The notes under the pieces were generated by a model, which made no database searches, was not told where the DNA came from, and saw only the letters and a list, made by a program, of their open reading frames with translations. The translations under genes and the position numbers were made by a program. Positions 25,255 to 32,911 of a DNA stretch of 43,099 nucleotides are shown here, one piece after another. Position 1 is the first letter of the stretch, and each line of letters opens with the position of its first letter. The stretch is from Cupriavidus sp. BIS7 (lineage in GTDB: Bacteria > Pseudomonadota > Gammaproteobacteria > Burkholderiales > Burkholderiaceae), in assembly GCF_000292345.1 (NCBI RefSeq), contig NZ_ALOU01000014.1:1-43099 (forward strand), written 5' to 3'.

Positions 25255-26390
25255 GATCCTCGCTCCAGGATGGCAACAGCGTTCACACCACCAAAGCCGA
25301 ACGCGTTGACCTGCGCCAGCTCCGCGTTGATGGGGACACTTTCATTGACGATATTCATCGACCTGGCCTCTGGCATCAGGTGTTCCAGGCCGATGGTGGG
25401 TGGCAGAAGCCCGCTGTCGAGCGCTTCGATGGCCGTGACCACGCCCACCAGCCCCGACGCGCCGGAGGTGTGTCCGGTCATCGACTTGATTGCGGAGATT
25501 CGCGGATGAGAGGCCATCTCTTGCATGACCTGCTGCATGGCGACCGCCTCGGCCTTGTCATTCAACTGGGTGCCCGTTCCGTGAGCCATGACGATATCGA
25601 TGTCATGCGGCGAGACAGCTGCTCGCTGGTAGGCATCCTGCATCGCGCGCATGATTCCGGCCGCGTCGGGCGCGGTCTCGTGCCAGGCATCGCAACTGGT
25701 GCCCACGCCGCGCAGCGTGGCCAGCACTTTCGCACCGCGTGCCAATGCGCCGTCTTGACGCTCCAGCACCACGGCGGCGGCGCCGTCGCCCATCAGCACG
25801 CCTTGCCGGTCTCGATCGAACGGCCGCACAGCATCAGGTCGAACGGGATTCACGTGATCGAGAAGCCCGAACATGCTTTTCGTAACGGTGTCGCAACCAC
25901 CGACGATGGCATAGTCGAACGCGCCGTCACGCAGGAAGTCCTCGGCCACGGCCAATGCAAAATTCGAGGCCGAACAGGCATTTGCGAGAGTGACGACGGG
26001 GTAATCGACCCCCAGATGCTGTTGTACAGCCGCTTCGAAATGCAACTGGTCGATCGACATGGGCAGGCCGTCGGTCCAGAACAGTTCCAGGCTGCGTAGC
26101 TCGCGCAAGCCGGTGCCCACGACTATGACCGCGCGGCTGTTCTCCGGCAGGCGCGCTTCATGTACCGCTGACGCGATGGCCTTGCACAACAGGGAGGACG
26201 CCCGCAGCGGGCGGTCGATGCCGTCCGGTCGGTCGGCGATCTCGTAGGCATGCTGGACGTTGAAGTGAGTGGAGGTGAACGATTGCAGCGCCTTGCGGCC
26301 GGAGCGTCCGGAGCAGAGGCCTTCGAAGCACGCGGCCTTGTCGGCGCCAACGCTGGTCGTCATGGCGGAGCCGGTAATCACGCAGGTCAT
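25251..26390 (-). CDS. Beta-ketoacyl-ACP synthase (KAS I/II type), catalytic, pair 3
   Basis: 379 residues with all three catalytic groups: Cys139 in LANACSASNFA, His270 in MAHGTGTQLND, and Lys302/His307 in IKSMTGHTSGASG. It extends acyl-ACP with malonyl-ACP by decarboxylative Claisen condensation. The gene overlaps the preceding CLF-like gene and the following one by 4 bp each, as expected for a co-translated heterodimer. The N-terminal third is shorter than in housekeeping FabF. One of three such catalytic KAS in the operon; the chain length or step it serves is not evident. Confidence 0.92.
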   Translation of the reverse strand: MTCVITGSAMTTSVGADKAACFEGLCSGRSGRKALQSFTSTHFNVQHAYEIADRPDGIDRPLRASSLLCKAIASAVHEARLPENSRAVIVVGTGLRELRSLELFWTDGLPMSIDQLHFEAAVQQHLGVDYPVVTLANACSASNFALAVAEDFLRDGAFDYAIVGGCDTVTKSMFGLLDHVNPVRPDAVRPFDRDRQGVLMGDGAAAVVLERQDGALARGAKVLATLRGVGTSCDAWHETAPDAAGIMRAMQDAYQRAAVSPHDIDIVMAHGTGTQLNDKAEAVAMQQVMQEMASHPRISAIKSMTGHTSGASGLVGVVTAIEALDSGLLPPTIGLEHLMPEARSMNIVNESVPINAELAQVNAFGFGGVNAVAILERGS

Positions 26391-27526
26391 CGCGATTCCC
26401 CAGAGTGCGGGCCCACCTTGCGCACGATCATGCAGCCGACGTGGCCGGTTTCGGTGGTGGCCAGAACCATTCCAGCGGGCGAAGCGATGTCGTGTGCCCG
26501 TGCTTCCAGATGCGAGAGCAGGTGGCAGAGGGCAAGCGCGAATGTGGCGCTGTACGTGTCGCCGAACTGCTCGCTCAGAATGGTGTCGTGGACCGTGAGA
26601 CCGGGTGCGCGCAGGGCATCCACCGCACGCCGCTCGTTATCCGCAGCAAGGGGTTCGGCGCCACCGCACAGGCAGCAGTCGGTCAGGTCGCCAGAATCCA
26701 TTCCGGCCTGTTGCAGTGCGTCCCGGATACAGTCGAGAGCACCTTGCCGGGGATCGCCCGTAGCGGGGTCGTAATAGTGCCGATAGCACAATGCGGCAAT
26801 CTCGAAACCATCGGTCACTCGTGGTTCGAGTACGAACATGCCGCAGCCTTCGCCAAGCGCCACATCGTTACGTTTTCCCTGGTGCATCAAGGCACGATGC
26901 GCCCAGGCCATCTGTGGGCTCATCTCCTCCACCGCACCGGTAAGCAGGCAGTCGGCGTAACCACGGCGGAGTATCTGCGAAGCGTAGTGCAGCGCCAGCA
27001 GGCCGGACAGCCTGCCGCCGGCAATGGTGGCATTGACCCCACGGGCCTTGAATCGAATGGCGCACTGACCCGCCGCGCAATTCATGACGGTGTTGGGAAA
27101 CCGGGCCGGATTGACGCGGAAGGGCCGGTCCTGCACGAGTGAATCGCGCGTAAAGTCGCTGGAACTTCGGATGCTTCCCGTGCTGGTGCCGATGACAAAT
27201 CCGACGCGTTCCGCTGGATCGCCGGAATACGGTCCGAGATCGCCGCGCAGCAGCTGCGCTGTGCCGAGTGCAAGCCCGGTGATGCGGTCGATGTTGCGAA
27301 TCCCCTTCTCGCCGATCAGCCCGGCCAGATCGAGGTTGGCGGCGCGATACCTGACGTCTGCCGGGTAGTCCCCCTCGGGTGCCGGCATCTGTGGAATCGG
27401 CTGGCCATGATGGCGCAAGGCATCGGCACCCACGCCCATGGCGGAGATGGACTGCCAGCCAGTGATGGTGATGCGGCGAGGCGCCCGGGTTGGGCCGGGA
27501 TACGGTTCAGTGGTGTCTTGTTTCAT
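26387..27526 (-). CDS. Ketosynthase-like chain-length-factor homologue without Cys, pair 2
   Basis: 379 residues from ATG 27526, which lies 20 bp inside the end of the upstream KAS gene; the longer open frame upstream adds 73 out-of-family residues. The N-terminal half has the pattern FPNTVMNCAAGQCAI, then ARGVNATIAGGRLSGLLAL; aligned without gaps, Arg172 replaces the catalytic Cys. HGTGT is replaced by LCGGAEPL, and the Lys-His motif by LSEQFGDTYSATFAL. This matches the non-catalytic KS subunits annotated as chain length factors in aryl-polyene-type clusters. It probably forms a heterodimer with the KAS encoded just upstream. Confidence 0.88.
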   Translation of the reverse strand: MKQDTTEPYPGPTRAPRRITITGWQSISAMGVGADALRHHGQPIPQMPAPEGDYPADVRYRAANLDLAGLIGEKGIRNIDRITGLALGTAQLLRGDLGPYSGDPAERVGFVIGTSTGSIRSSSDFTRDSLVQDRPFRVNPARFPNTVMNCAAGQCAIRFKARGVNATIAGGRLSGLLALHYASQILRRGYADCLLTGAVEEMSPQMAWAHRALMHQGKRNDVALGEGCGMFVLEPRVTDGFEIAALCYRHYYDPATGDPRQGALDCIRDALQQAGMDSGDLTDCCLCGGAEPLAADNERRAVDALRAPGLTVHDTILSEQFGDTYSATFALALCHLLSHLEARAHDIASPAGMVLATTETGHVGCMIVRKVGPHSGESR

Positions 27527-28721
27527 GGCGCCCGTAAATGGTGATGGCGTTGTTGCCGCCAAATGCGAAGCCGTTGTTCTGCACGATGCGCAGGTTCGCG
27601 GGCCTGGAATGGTTCGGCACACAGTCGACGTCGCAGCGATCGTCCGTCGTATCGTGGTTGATCGTGGCGGGCAGGAAGCCCGAGTCGATGGCAACGGCGC
27701 AGGCAATGCTTGCCAGTGCGCTCGCTGCCCCCATGGTGTGGCCAATCATTGATTTGATCGACGACACCGGTGGCTTGTGCTGGCCGAATACGTCAGCAAT
27801 TGCTCCCGATTCCGTGATGTCGTTGGCAATCGTGCCGGTGCCGTGTGCGCAGATGTAGTCGATCTCGCTGGCGTCCACGCCTGCATTCCGATGGGCCAGC
27901 CGGATACACCGTGCAATGCTGTCCTGATTGGGCGCGACCATGTGCTCGGCATCGCAAGTCAATCCATAGCCGAGCACCTCGGCATAGATGCGTGCGCCCC
28001 GGGCCAGCGCGCTGTCAAGCGACTCGAGCAGCAGCACGCCTGCGCCTTCTCCGGTAAGGAGTCCCTTGCGGTTCTTGTCGAACGGCTGGCACAGAGATGG
28101 GGCAATGGCGCCTAGCCGGTAGAAGCCCGCAAACGTCTTCCGGCAGACCGAGTCGGCGCCACCGCAGAGCATGACGTCGCTGTCGCCCAGGCCGATGCAG
28201 TCGTACGCGTACCCGATGGCATAGTTGCCGGCCGAGCACGCCGTGGGGATGGTCATGACGCCGCCGCGCAGCTTGAACGCACGAGCGATGGCAAACGAGA
28301 TGTGATGCGATGGCACCTGCCGGACCAGGGCGGTGTCGATGGAGGCGTAGCCTCCGCGCACCGCCTGCTCCGTCAGCTGGTCGATGATCTGGGATTCACC
28401 ATCCGTGGTGCCGATCGAAACGCCACAGCGGCCATCCGCAAGCTGTGCGGCGCTGATACCGCTGTCACGAATAGCCATGCCGGCGGCTGCCACCGCGAAC
28501 TGGGCGCTACTTCCGATTGTGGCTGGGTCGATTCCCGTGATCCAGTCGCTCGGCACGAACTGCTGCACTTCGCAGCCACGGTGACTCGCGAATCCCGTGG
28601 TGTCGAATGATCGAATATCCGACACGCCGCACGTACCCGCGCGTAGTGCCTTGGCGAAGGCCTGGACGCCCATGCCGATGCTGCTGACGGCACCCATGCC
28701 TGTTATGACGACGCGTCGCAT
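27507..28721 (-). CDS. Beta-ketoacyl-ACP synthase II-like, catalytic, pair 2
   Basis: 404 residues, a complete KAS II-type enzyme: VVITGMGAVSSIG opener, Cys162 in TIPTACSAGNYA, His293 in CAHGTGTIAND, Lys323 and His328 in IKSMIGHTMGAAS, and a C-terminal NNGFAFGGNNA. Of the three catalytic KAS in the operon it is closest to the classical FabF pattern. ATG 28721 has a CGGAGA site 18 bp after the ACP gene. It overlaps the following CLF-like gene by 20 bp, which supports a KS/CLF heterodimer. Confidence 0.94.
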   Translation of the reverse strand: MRRVVITGMGAVSSIGMGVQAFAKALRAGTCGVSDIRSFDTTGFASHRGCEVQQFVPSDWITGIDPATIGSSAQFAVAAAGMAIRDSGISAAQLADGRCGVSIGTTDGESQIIDQLTEQAVRGGYASIDTALVRQVPSHHISFAIARAFKLRGGVMTIPTACSAGNYAIGYAYDCIGLGDSDVMLCGGADSVCRKTFAGFYRLGAIAPSLCQPFDKNRKGLLTGEGAGVLLLESLDSALARGARIYAEVLGYGLTCDAEHMVAPNQDSIARCIRLAHRNAGVDASEIDYICAHGTGTIANDITESGAIADVFGQHKPPVSSIKSMIGHTMGAASALASIACAVAIDSGFLPATINHDTTDDRCDVDCVPNHSRPANLRIVQNNGFAFGGNNAITIYGRHETRHH

Positions 28722-28739
28722 GATGGTCTCCGTGACGCG

Positions 28740-28991
28740 TCAGGCCGTCTTCGACGCAGCTTCGTCGACCACCTCGCAGACGCCCTGCAGGTTCACCATC
28801 CGTGCCAGGGCATCCTGCCTGATCTCCAGGCGGAACGCTTTCTCAAGGCTGGCGAGAATCTCGATGGCGCGCAGTGAGTCTGCGTCGTGATCCTCCTTGA
28901 ACAAGCTCGTCATCGTCATTTCGGCTGGATCGATTTCGAGGATCTCGGCGACGATTTGCTTGATGGTCGTGATGCGGTCGGATGAAGTCAT
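28740..28991 (-). CDS. Acyl carrier protein
   Basis: 83 residues from ATG 28991, preceded by AGGAG at ideal spacing; a longer in-frame start at 29090 would overlap the previous gene and add unrelated residues. The 4'-phosphopantetheine attachment motif is DADSLRAIE with Ser39, in the usual four-helix context (helix 1 ITTIKQIVAEILEI, helix 2 after the Ser). It is the only ACP found in the operon and is presumably the shared carrier for all three KAS pairs, both dehydratases and the ketoreductase. No phosphopantetheinyl transferase gene is in the window. Confidence 0.93.
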   Translation of the reverse strand: MTSSDRITTIKQIVAEILEIDPAEMTMTSLFKEDHDADSLRAIEILASLEKAFRLEIRQDALARMVNLQGVCEVVDEAASKTA

Positions 28992-29019
28992 GTTGAGCTC
29001 CTGGTTGGGCGGAAGAATT

Positions 29020-29934
29020 TCAAAAACGGCCGCAGACGAACGCCAGGAATCGGCGCTCATGAACGGCCACGAGAAGAATTGGTGCGTCACTTAGAAGTGC
29101 GGGAAGCGCAGAAAGCATCGGTGCCAGAGCGCCGGGGCCTGTGCATGTGCTCACCTCGACGTTAGTGCCGAGTACCCGTGGCAACGCGAGGACAAGGGGC
29201 GCCGCAGATTCGTCGTGGGCGTTTGCGATAACGATGACGGTTGGGGAAGCCGTTACAGCGAATTGCCCGAGCCCTTGCAAGAGCCGCCGGCCAAGATCGC
29301 GAGGCGATGCCGCGCGGCCCCAGCAGAGCGTTGCCAGACGGCGGCAGGGCCAGGCTGATTCATCATTCGCCAGACGCAGTGCTACGGCTCCTGGCAGTAC
29401 GTCGTCGCCGGTATCGATCGGGAGCGCTTCCTCGGTTGCAATAGCGATGACGTTGTCAGCATGTCCGGCACGAATCGCATGTATGCCGAACCATAACGCC
29501 TCGAATCCCGACAAGAACGGCGAAGTGAACGTGGAACAGAAAGCGCGAGCCTGAAGTGCGACGGCCACCCGTGTGGCAGCCATGTTCGCGGAAAAACTCG
29601 GCGTGCTGACAGCGTTCAGCGCATCGCCGCCATCGGTGAGCACAGTTCTGTCCATGTCGTCGCGTGCTGCGTAGTCGGCAACAGACGTGCCAAGACAGAT
29701 GGCCAGCCGCTCGGGCCGGTCTGCAGGCCCGGTAGTGCAGCACGCCGCTGCGGCAAATGCGTAGCGGGCGCTATCGCTCCAGTAGCGCTGACGAGCGGCG
29801 CGCGCATTGCGCGACGCCTCGAACCAATCGACGGTGTGCGCTGAGGCGGGACGGCTGGTCGTCTTCGGAATGTCCTCAACCGACAAGATTCCGGGCGCGA
29901 TCACACCATGCGATTCCAGATAGATGTTGGTCAC
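29020..29934 (-). CDS. Short ketosynthase-like protein without Cys, pair 1
   Basis: 304 residues. Thiolase-fold N-terminal half: LAICLGTSVADYAARDD, then VSTPSFSANMAATRVAVALQ, and the nucleophile loop FCSTFTSPFLSGFEALWFG. Gapless alignment puts Phe140 at the catalytic Cys. The C-terminal half is abbreviated and has no HGTGT or KxxxGH motif. It starts at ATG 29934, within an ATGA overlap with the KAS gene upstream, and ends 28 bp before the ACP. Probably the non-catalytic partner of that KAS. It is the most divergent of the three partners. Confidence 0.78.
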   Translation of the reverse strand: MTNIYLESHGVIAPGILSVEDIPKTTSRPASAHTVDWFEASRNARAARQRYWSDSARYAFAAAACCTTGPADRPERLAICLGTSVADYAARDDMDRTVLTDGGDALNAVSTPSFSANMAATRVAVALQARAFCSTFTSPFLSGFEALWFGIHAIRAGHADNVIAIATEEALPIDTGDDVLPGAVALRLANDESAWPCRRLATLCWGRAASPRDLGRRLLQGLGQFAVTASPTVIVIANAHDESAAPLVLALPRVLGTNVEVSTCTGPGALAPMLSALPALLSDAPILLVAVHERRFLAFVCGRF

Positions 29935-31109
29935 GCTGAGGCTCCCTGCAGAACCAGCGCCACGTTGTTGCCACCGAACGCGCTGGCCTGGACGAGCGCG
30001 CGCAGCGAATGCTTCTGCGCCAGAGGCGCCGTCATGCGTATTGGAATCGCCGGATCAGGCTGCTCGCACCGACCGCCTGCCGGCAATTGACGACGTGCCA
30101 GCGCGTAAGTGGCCGCGAGCAGCGAGAACATCCCCGATGCTCCTGCGGTGTGACCGATGTGGGCCTTGATCGACAGCAGCGGTGGTATCGCCGCATTGCC
30201 GCCGAAAACGTTGGCCAATGCCTCGGCCTCGATCCGATCGTTGGTCTCGGTGCCTGTTCCATGCGGGACGACGAAGTCGATCTCGTCAGGTGATGTCCGC
30301 GCGCTGCGCAGCGCCAGATCAATGGCGCGTGCGATGTCGCGGCCGTCTGGGTGAGGTGCGGTAGGGTGATAGGCGTCGCAACTGAGACCTATGCCGGATA
30401 TGCGGCAATAGGTGTTCGCTTCCGATGTCTCAGAAGGCCGCCGGATGAGTACCGCGGCTGCAGCGCCTTCGCCGAGAACGGTGCCGCGACGCCGCTTGTC
30501 GAATGGGCGGCAGCGATCGGGGTCGAGCGCATTCATGCGCTGGAAGCCGGCCTGGCTGACACGAGACAGACAATCAAACGCGAGCACGATCATCGTATCC
30601 GCCTGGCCTGCCAGAAGCAGCTGCGCAGCGTGGGCGACGGCGTATAGCCCGGCCGTGCACGCGTTGGCGTTCACGAAGCATGGTCCGTCGATTGTCGCGG
30701 GCAGCGTGTCCGGCAGTGTGGAGATCGTCCGGTATGGATTGCTGCCGGCAAACGCGTATGCAATGCCATCGGCACGCATCTGCTCGACCGTCCTCGTATC
30801 GCCAGCAGCCGTGCCGAGCGCCAGTCCGGTGATGCCGCGGTGCGGGGCGATGCCGCGAAGCTGCGCGTCCTGCAGCGCTTCAACGATTGCAGCACGCGCC
30901 AACGCGTCGAAGTCATCGACCTGCCCGGCGGACGCCGGAATCCGGTAGGCGTGGCGCAACGCCTTACTCTGGGCGGGTGGAAAGGGAATGGCGTTTTGGT
31001 CCGGTCCGTTGGGTGGATCGAACAGTGCTTCCCAAAAGGCTGCGGTGCTCTGGCCGGCAGCACTGATGGCGCCCACGCCCGCGATGTGGATCTCCTGCGT
31101 GCCATTCAT
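29931..31109 (-). CDS. Beta-ketoacyl-ACP synthase, catalytic, pair 1
   Basis: 392 residues from ATG 31109 (ATGA overlap with the dehydratase stop); an upstream in-frame extension of 30 residues is unsupported. Active site: Cys151 in NANACTAGLYA, His283 in VPHGTGTETND, Lys315 and His320 in IKAHIGHTAGASG; the end ...SAFGGNNVALVLQ is typical of KAS I/II. It is the first condensing enzyme of the operon, next to the second dehydratase and ketoreductase genes. Confidence 0.92.
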   Translation of the reverse strand: MNGTQEIHIAGVGAISAAGQSTAAFWEALFDPPNGPDQNAIPFPPAQSKALRHAYRIPASAGQVDDFDALARAAIVEALQDAQLRGIAPHRGITGLALGTAAGDTRTVEQMRADGIAYAFAGSNPYRTISTLPDTLPATIDGPCFVNANACTAGLYAVAHAAQLLLAGQADTMIVLAFDCLSRVSQAGFQRMNALDPDRCRPFDKRRRGTVLGEGAAAAVLIRRPSETSEANTYCRISGIGLSCDAYHPTAPHPDGRDIARAIDLALRSARTSPDEIDFVVPHGTGTETNDRIEAEALANVFGGNAAIPPLLSIKAHIGHTAGASGMFSLLAATYALARRQLPAGGRCEQPDPAIPIRMTAPLAQKHSLRALVQASAFGGNNVALVLQGASA

Positions 31110-32038
31110 CGGGAGACCTCCCCGCGCGGCACAGCACCAGCGGAGATGCTGAAAGCCATCAGTGAGCCGAAGCTGGCAACGATCCGGTCTTCGACGCACG
31201 ACACTCCCGCCAGATGCGCGATATTGCGACCAACGCTCGTGAGCTGGATCTCGTGACGCAGTTGATCTCCTGGCAGCGCATTTGAGCCGAACTGAATATC
31301 GCGGAACTCTCCGAACAACATCAACGATGGCTGTGATGACCCGGAGCCGAGGAAGCCTCTGCGGGACAGCAGCAGTCCGGCACCCTGTGCGAACGATTCC
31401 ACGATCAAGGCCGGTGGGTAAGCCAACTCGCCCGCGCCCGTGTCATGTCCGGCGTCGCGGTAGCAGGGCTCGTTGATGGTGACGTTCTTGTAGGCAGTGG
31501 CGCGATCCTTGTCGCATCTGTCCAGGGCAAAGCCATCGACCAGCAGCATGGGGTAGCGATGCGGGAGCACTTCAACGGGAAGGACACCGTCGCGGGCGAT
31601 GGCCGGTGCAGAGCCGGTGTGCTTCCGAAACGCGCCTCGATCCGGTTCGCCGATGCCGATCACGCCATGCGCGACGTTGGTGCCGGCCTTTGTGAAGGCG
31701 ATTTGAATTTGCTCGGGGTCTTCCCAGTGCAATCGCAGGACGCACGTGTCTCCGGGCAGGATGGGGTTCACGAAGCGCAGCCTTGAAACGCTGCGGATCT
31801 GGTGGCCCGGCATTGCAGCCTGTTCCAGCGCGTACTCGGCCGCCCGTATTGCCATTTCAAGCAGGAATACGCCGGGCAGTACCGGGTGGCCCGGGAAATG
31901 TCCGCGAAAACACTCGTCGTCGGCGGCAAATTGCCAGACGAACTGCCAATCGCACGGTGCGTATTGCGTGCACGAGCGGAATGAACGAATTCCACGTGCG
32001 ATGGGAGCGGAGAAGGTTGCCATGCTGGTCACGCGCAC
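31106..32038 (-). CDS. Double-hotdog 3-hydroxyacyl-ACP dehydratase (FabA/FabZ-like didomain), copy 2
   Basis: 310 residues if the GTG at 32038 is used, or 305 from the ATG at 32023; neither has a clear ribosome site. The GTG lies directly after the FabG stop and is preferred for coupling. Domain 1 carries a complete FabZ-like site: GHFPGHPVLPGVFLLEMA with His47 and Glu61. Domain 2 starts with VLPHRYPMLLVDGF (157-170) and NVTINEP; then a widened loop (RDAGHDTGAGELAYP) replaces the compact GHFPG turn, with His198 displaced and Glu214 kept in LIVESFAQ. Unlike copy 1, its first site looks fully competent. Confidence 0.86.
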   Translation of the reverse strand: MRVTSMATFSAPIARGIRSFRSCTQYAPCDWQFVWQFAADDECFRGHFPGHPVLPGVFLLEMAIRAAEYALEQAAMPGHQIRSVSRLRFVNPILPGDTCVLRLHWEDPEQIQIAFTKAGTNVAHGVIGIGEPDRGAFRKHTGSAPAIARDGVLPVEVLPHRYPMLLVDGFALDRCDKDRATAYKNVTINEPCYRDAGHDTGAGELAYPPALIVESFAQGAGLLLSRRGFLGSGSSQPSLMLFGEFRDIQFGSNALPGDQLRHEIQLTSVGRNIAHLAGVSCVEDRIVASFGSLMAFSISAGAVPRGEVSR

Positions 32039-32794
32039 TCAGATGACCATGCCGCCGTCGATCTGGAATACCTGGCCAGTGACATAGGCGGCGTCCGGAG
32101 AGGCGAGATAGCGGACCATGGATGCCACCTCCGCGGCCGTGCCGAATCGCCGCATCGGGATCTGGGTCAGGGCGGCAGCAACGACGCTCGATGGCAAGCG
32201 CGCGGTCATGTCGGACTCGATAAAGCCGGGCGCGACCGCATTGACGCGAATGCCGAATCGGGCAACTTCCTTGGCAAGGGAGCGCGTGAATCCGATCATG
32301 CCTGCCTTCGAAGCCGCATAGTTGGTCTGCGTGGCATTGCCATACACGCCGGCAATCGACGAGAGGTTGATGATCACCCCCGACTTCTGCTTCATGAAAT
32401 GGAAGACAACCGCGCGGGAGAGATTGAAGGTGCCGGTCAGATTGGTGTCGATGACGGTGTCCCATGCATCCTGGGTCATCGTTGCGAGCGGAGCATCGCG
32501 GGTAACTCCCGCGTTGTTGACCAGTACGTCGATTCGGCCAAAGCGGGAAAGCGCTGCGGCGACGAATGCGTTGCAGGCGGTGCTGTCTGAAACGTCGCAC
32601 TCAAGTGCCATCGCAGGAAGGTTCGCGTCAGTCAGTTGCGAGAGCGTTTCCAGGGAAGAGTCGCTGACCTTGCTGTAGCAGTAGGCGATGGCGTAGCCCG
32701 CGTTGGCAAGTGCCAGGGATATGCCTTGGCCGATGCCGCGTGACCCACCGCTGATCAACGCGACGGGTCGCGAAGAGAGAGAGTTGCTGATCAT
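32039..32794 (-). CDS. 3-oxoacyl-ACP reductase, SDR family (first gene of PKS operon)
   Basis: 251 residues of the FabG type. NADPH-binding GGSRGIGQG at 16-24, NNAG at 93-96, catalytic Ser146, Tyr159 and Lys163 (YAASK), and Asn118 in DTNLTGTF. It reduces 3-oxoacyl-ACP to 3-hydroxyacyl-ACP. It is the only ketoreductase seen in the operon. With two dehydratases and no enoyl reductase, reduction would stop at the enoyl stage. ATG 32794 follows an AAGGAA site. The lux-box-like palindrome lies about 60 bp upstream, marking this as the first gene of the long transcript. Confidence 0.93.
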   Translation of the reverse strand: MISNSLSSRPVALISGGSRGIGQGISLALANAGYAIAYCYSKVSDSSLETLSQLTDANLPAMALECDVSDSTACNAFVAAALSRFGRIDVLVNNAGVTRDAPLATMTQDAWDTVIDTNLTGTFNLSRAVVFHFMKQKSGVIINLSSIAGVYGNATQTNYAASKAGMIGFTRSLAKEVARFGIRVNAVAPGFIESDMTARLPSSVVAAALTQIPMRRFGTAAEVASMVRYLASPDAAYVTGQVFQIDGGMVI

Positions 32795-32818
32795 GCTGAC
32801 TTGTTCCTTGTCGGAAGT

Positions 32819-32847
32819 TTGTCAGAATTTCAGCAAAACAATCTAGC
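32819..32847 (-). promoter_or_regulatory. Candidate sigma-70 promoter of the PKS operon
   Basis: On the minus strand, TTGTTG is followed after 17 nt by TGAAAT (4 of 6 to TATAAT), directly downstream of the lux-box-like palindrome. A LuxR-type activator bound there would abut the -35 element, the class-II arrangement. Both hexamers are weak, which fits an activator-dependent promoter. Coordinates are approximate to a few bases. Confidence 0.35.
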
Positions 32848-32855
32848 TACAACAA

Positions 32856-32871
32856 CTAGCAGATCTGGTAG
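32856..32871 (-). promoter_or_regulatory. lux/las-box-like operator upstream of the PKS operon
   Basis: CTAGCAGATCTGGTAG on the plus strand is a 16-bp palindrome with a single mismatched pair (CTA-x-CAGATCTG-x-TAG). It fits the CT-N12-AG core of LuxR-family operators, and the 20-bp context (32854-32873, starting AACTAGCAG and ending GGTAGGT) looks strongly like Pseudomonas las/rhl boxes. It is centred about 70 bp upstream of the FabG-like start, between the LuxR-type regulator gene and the operon. A further GCTA/TAGC inverted repeat overlaps it at 32846-32860. Confidence 0.7.
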
Positions 32872-32911
32872 GTGCGACGGTGTTTTTGCGGAAGCGCAAA
32901 GATGCGCACGT

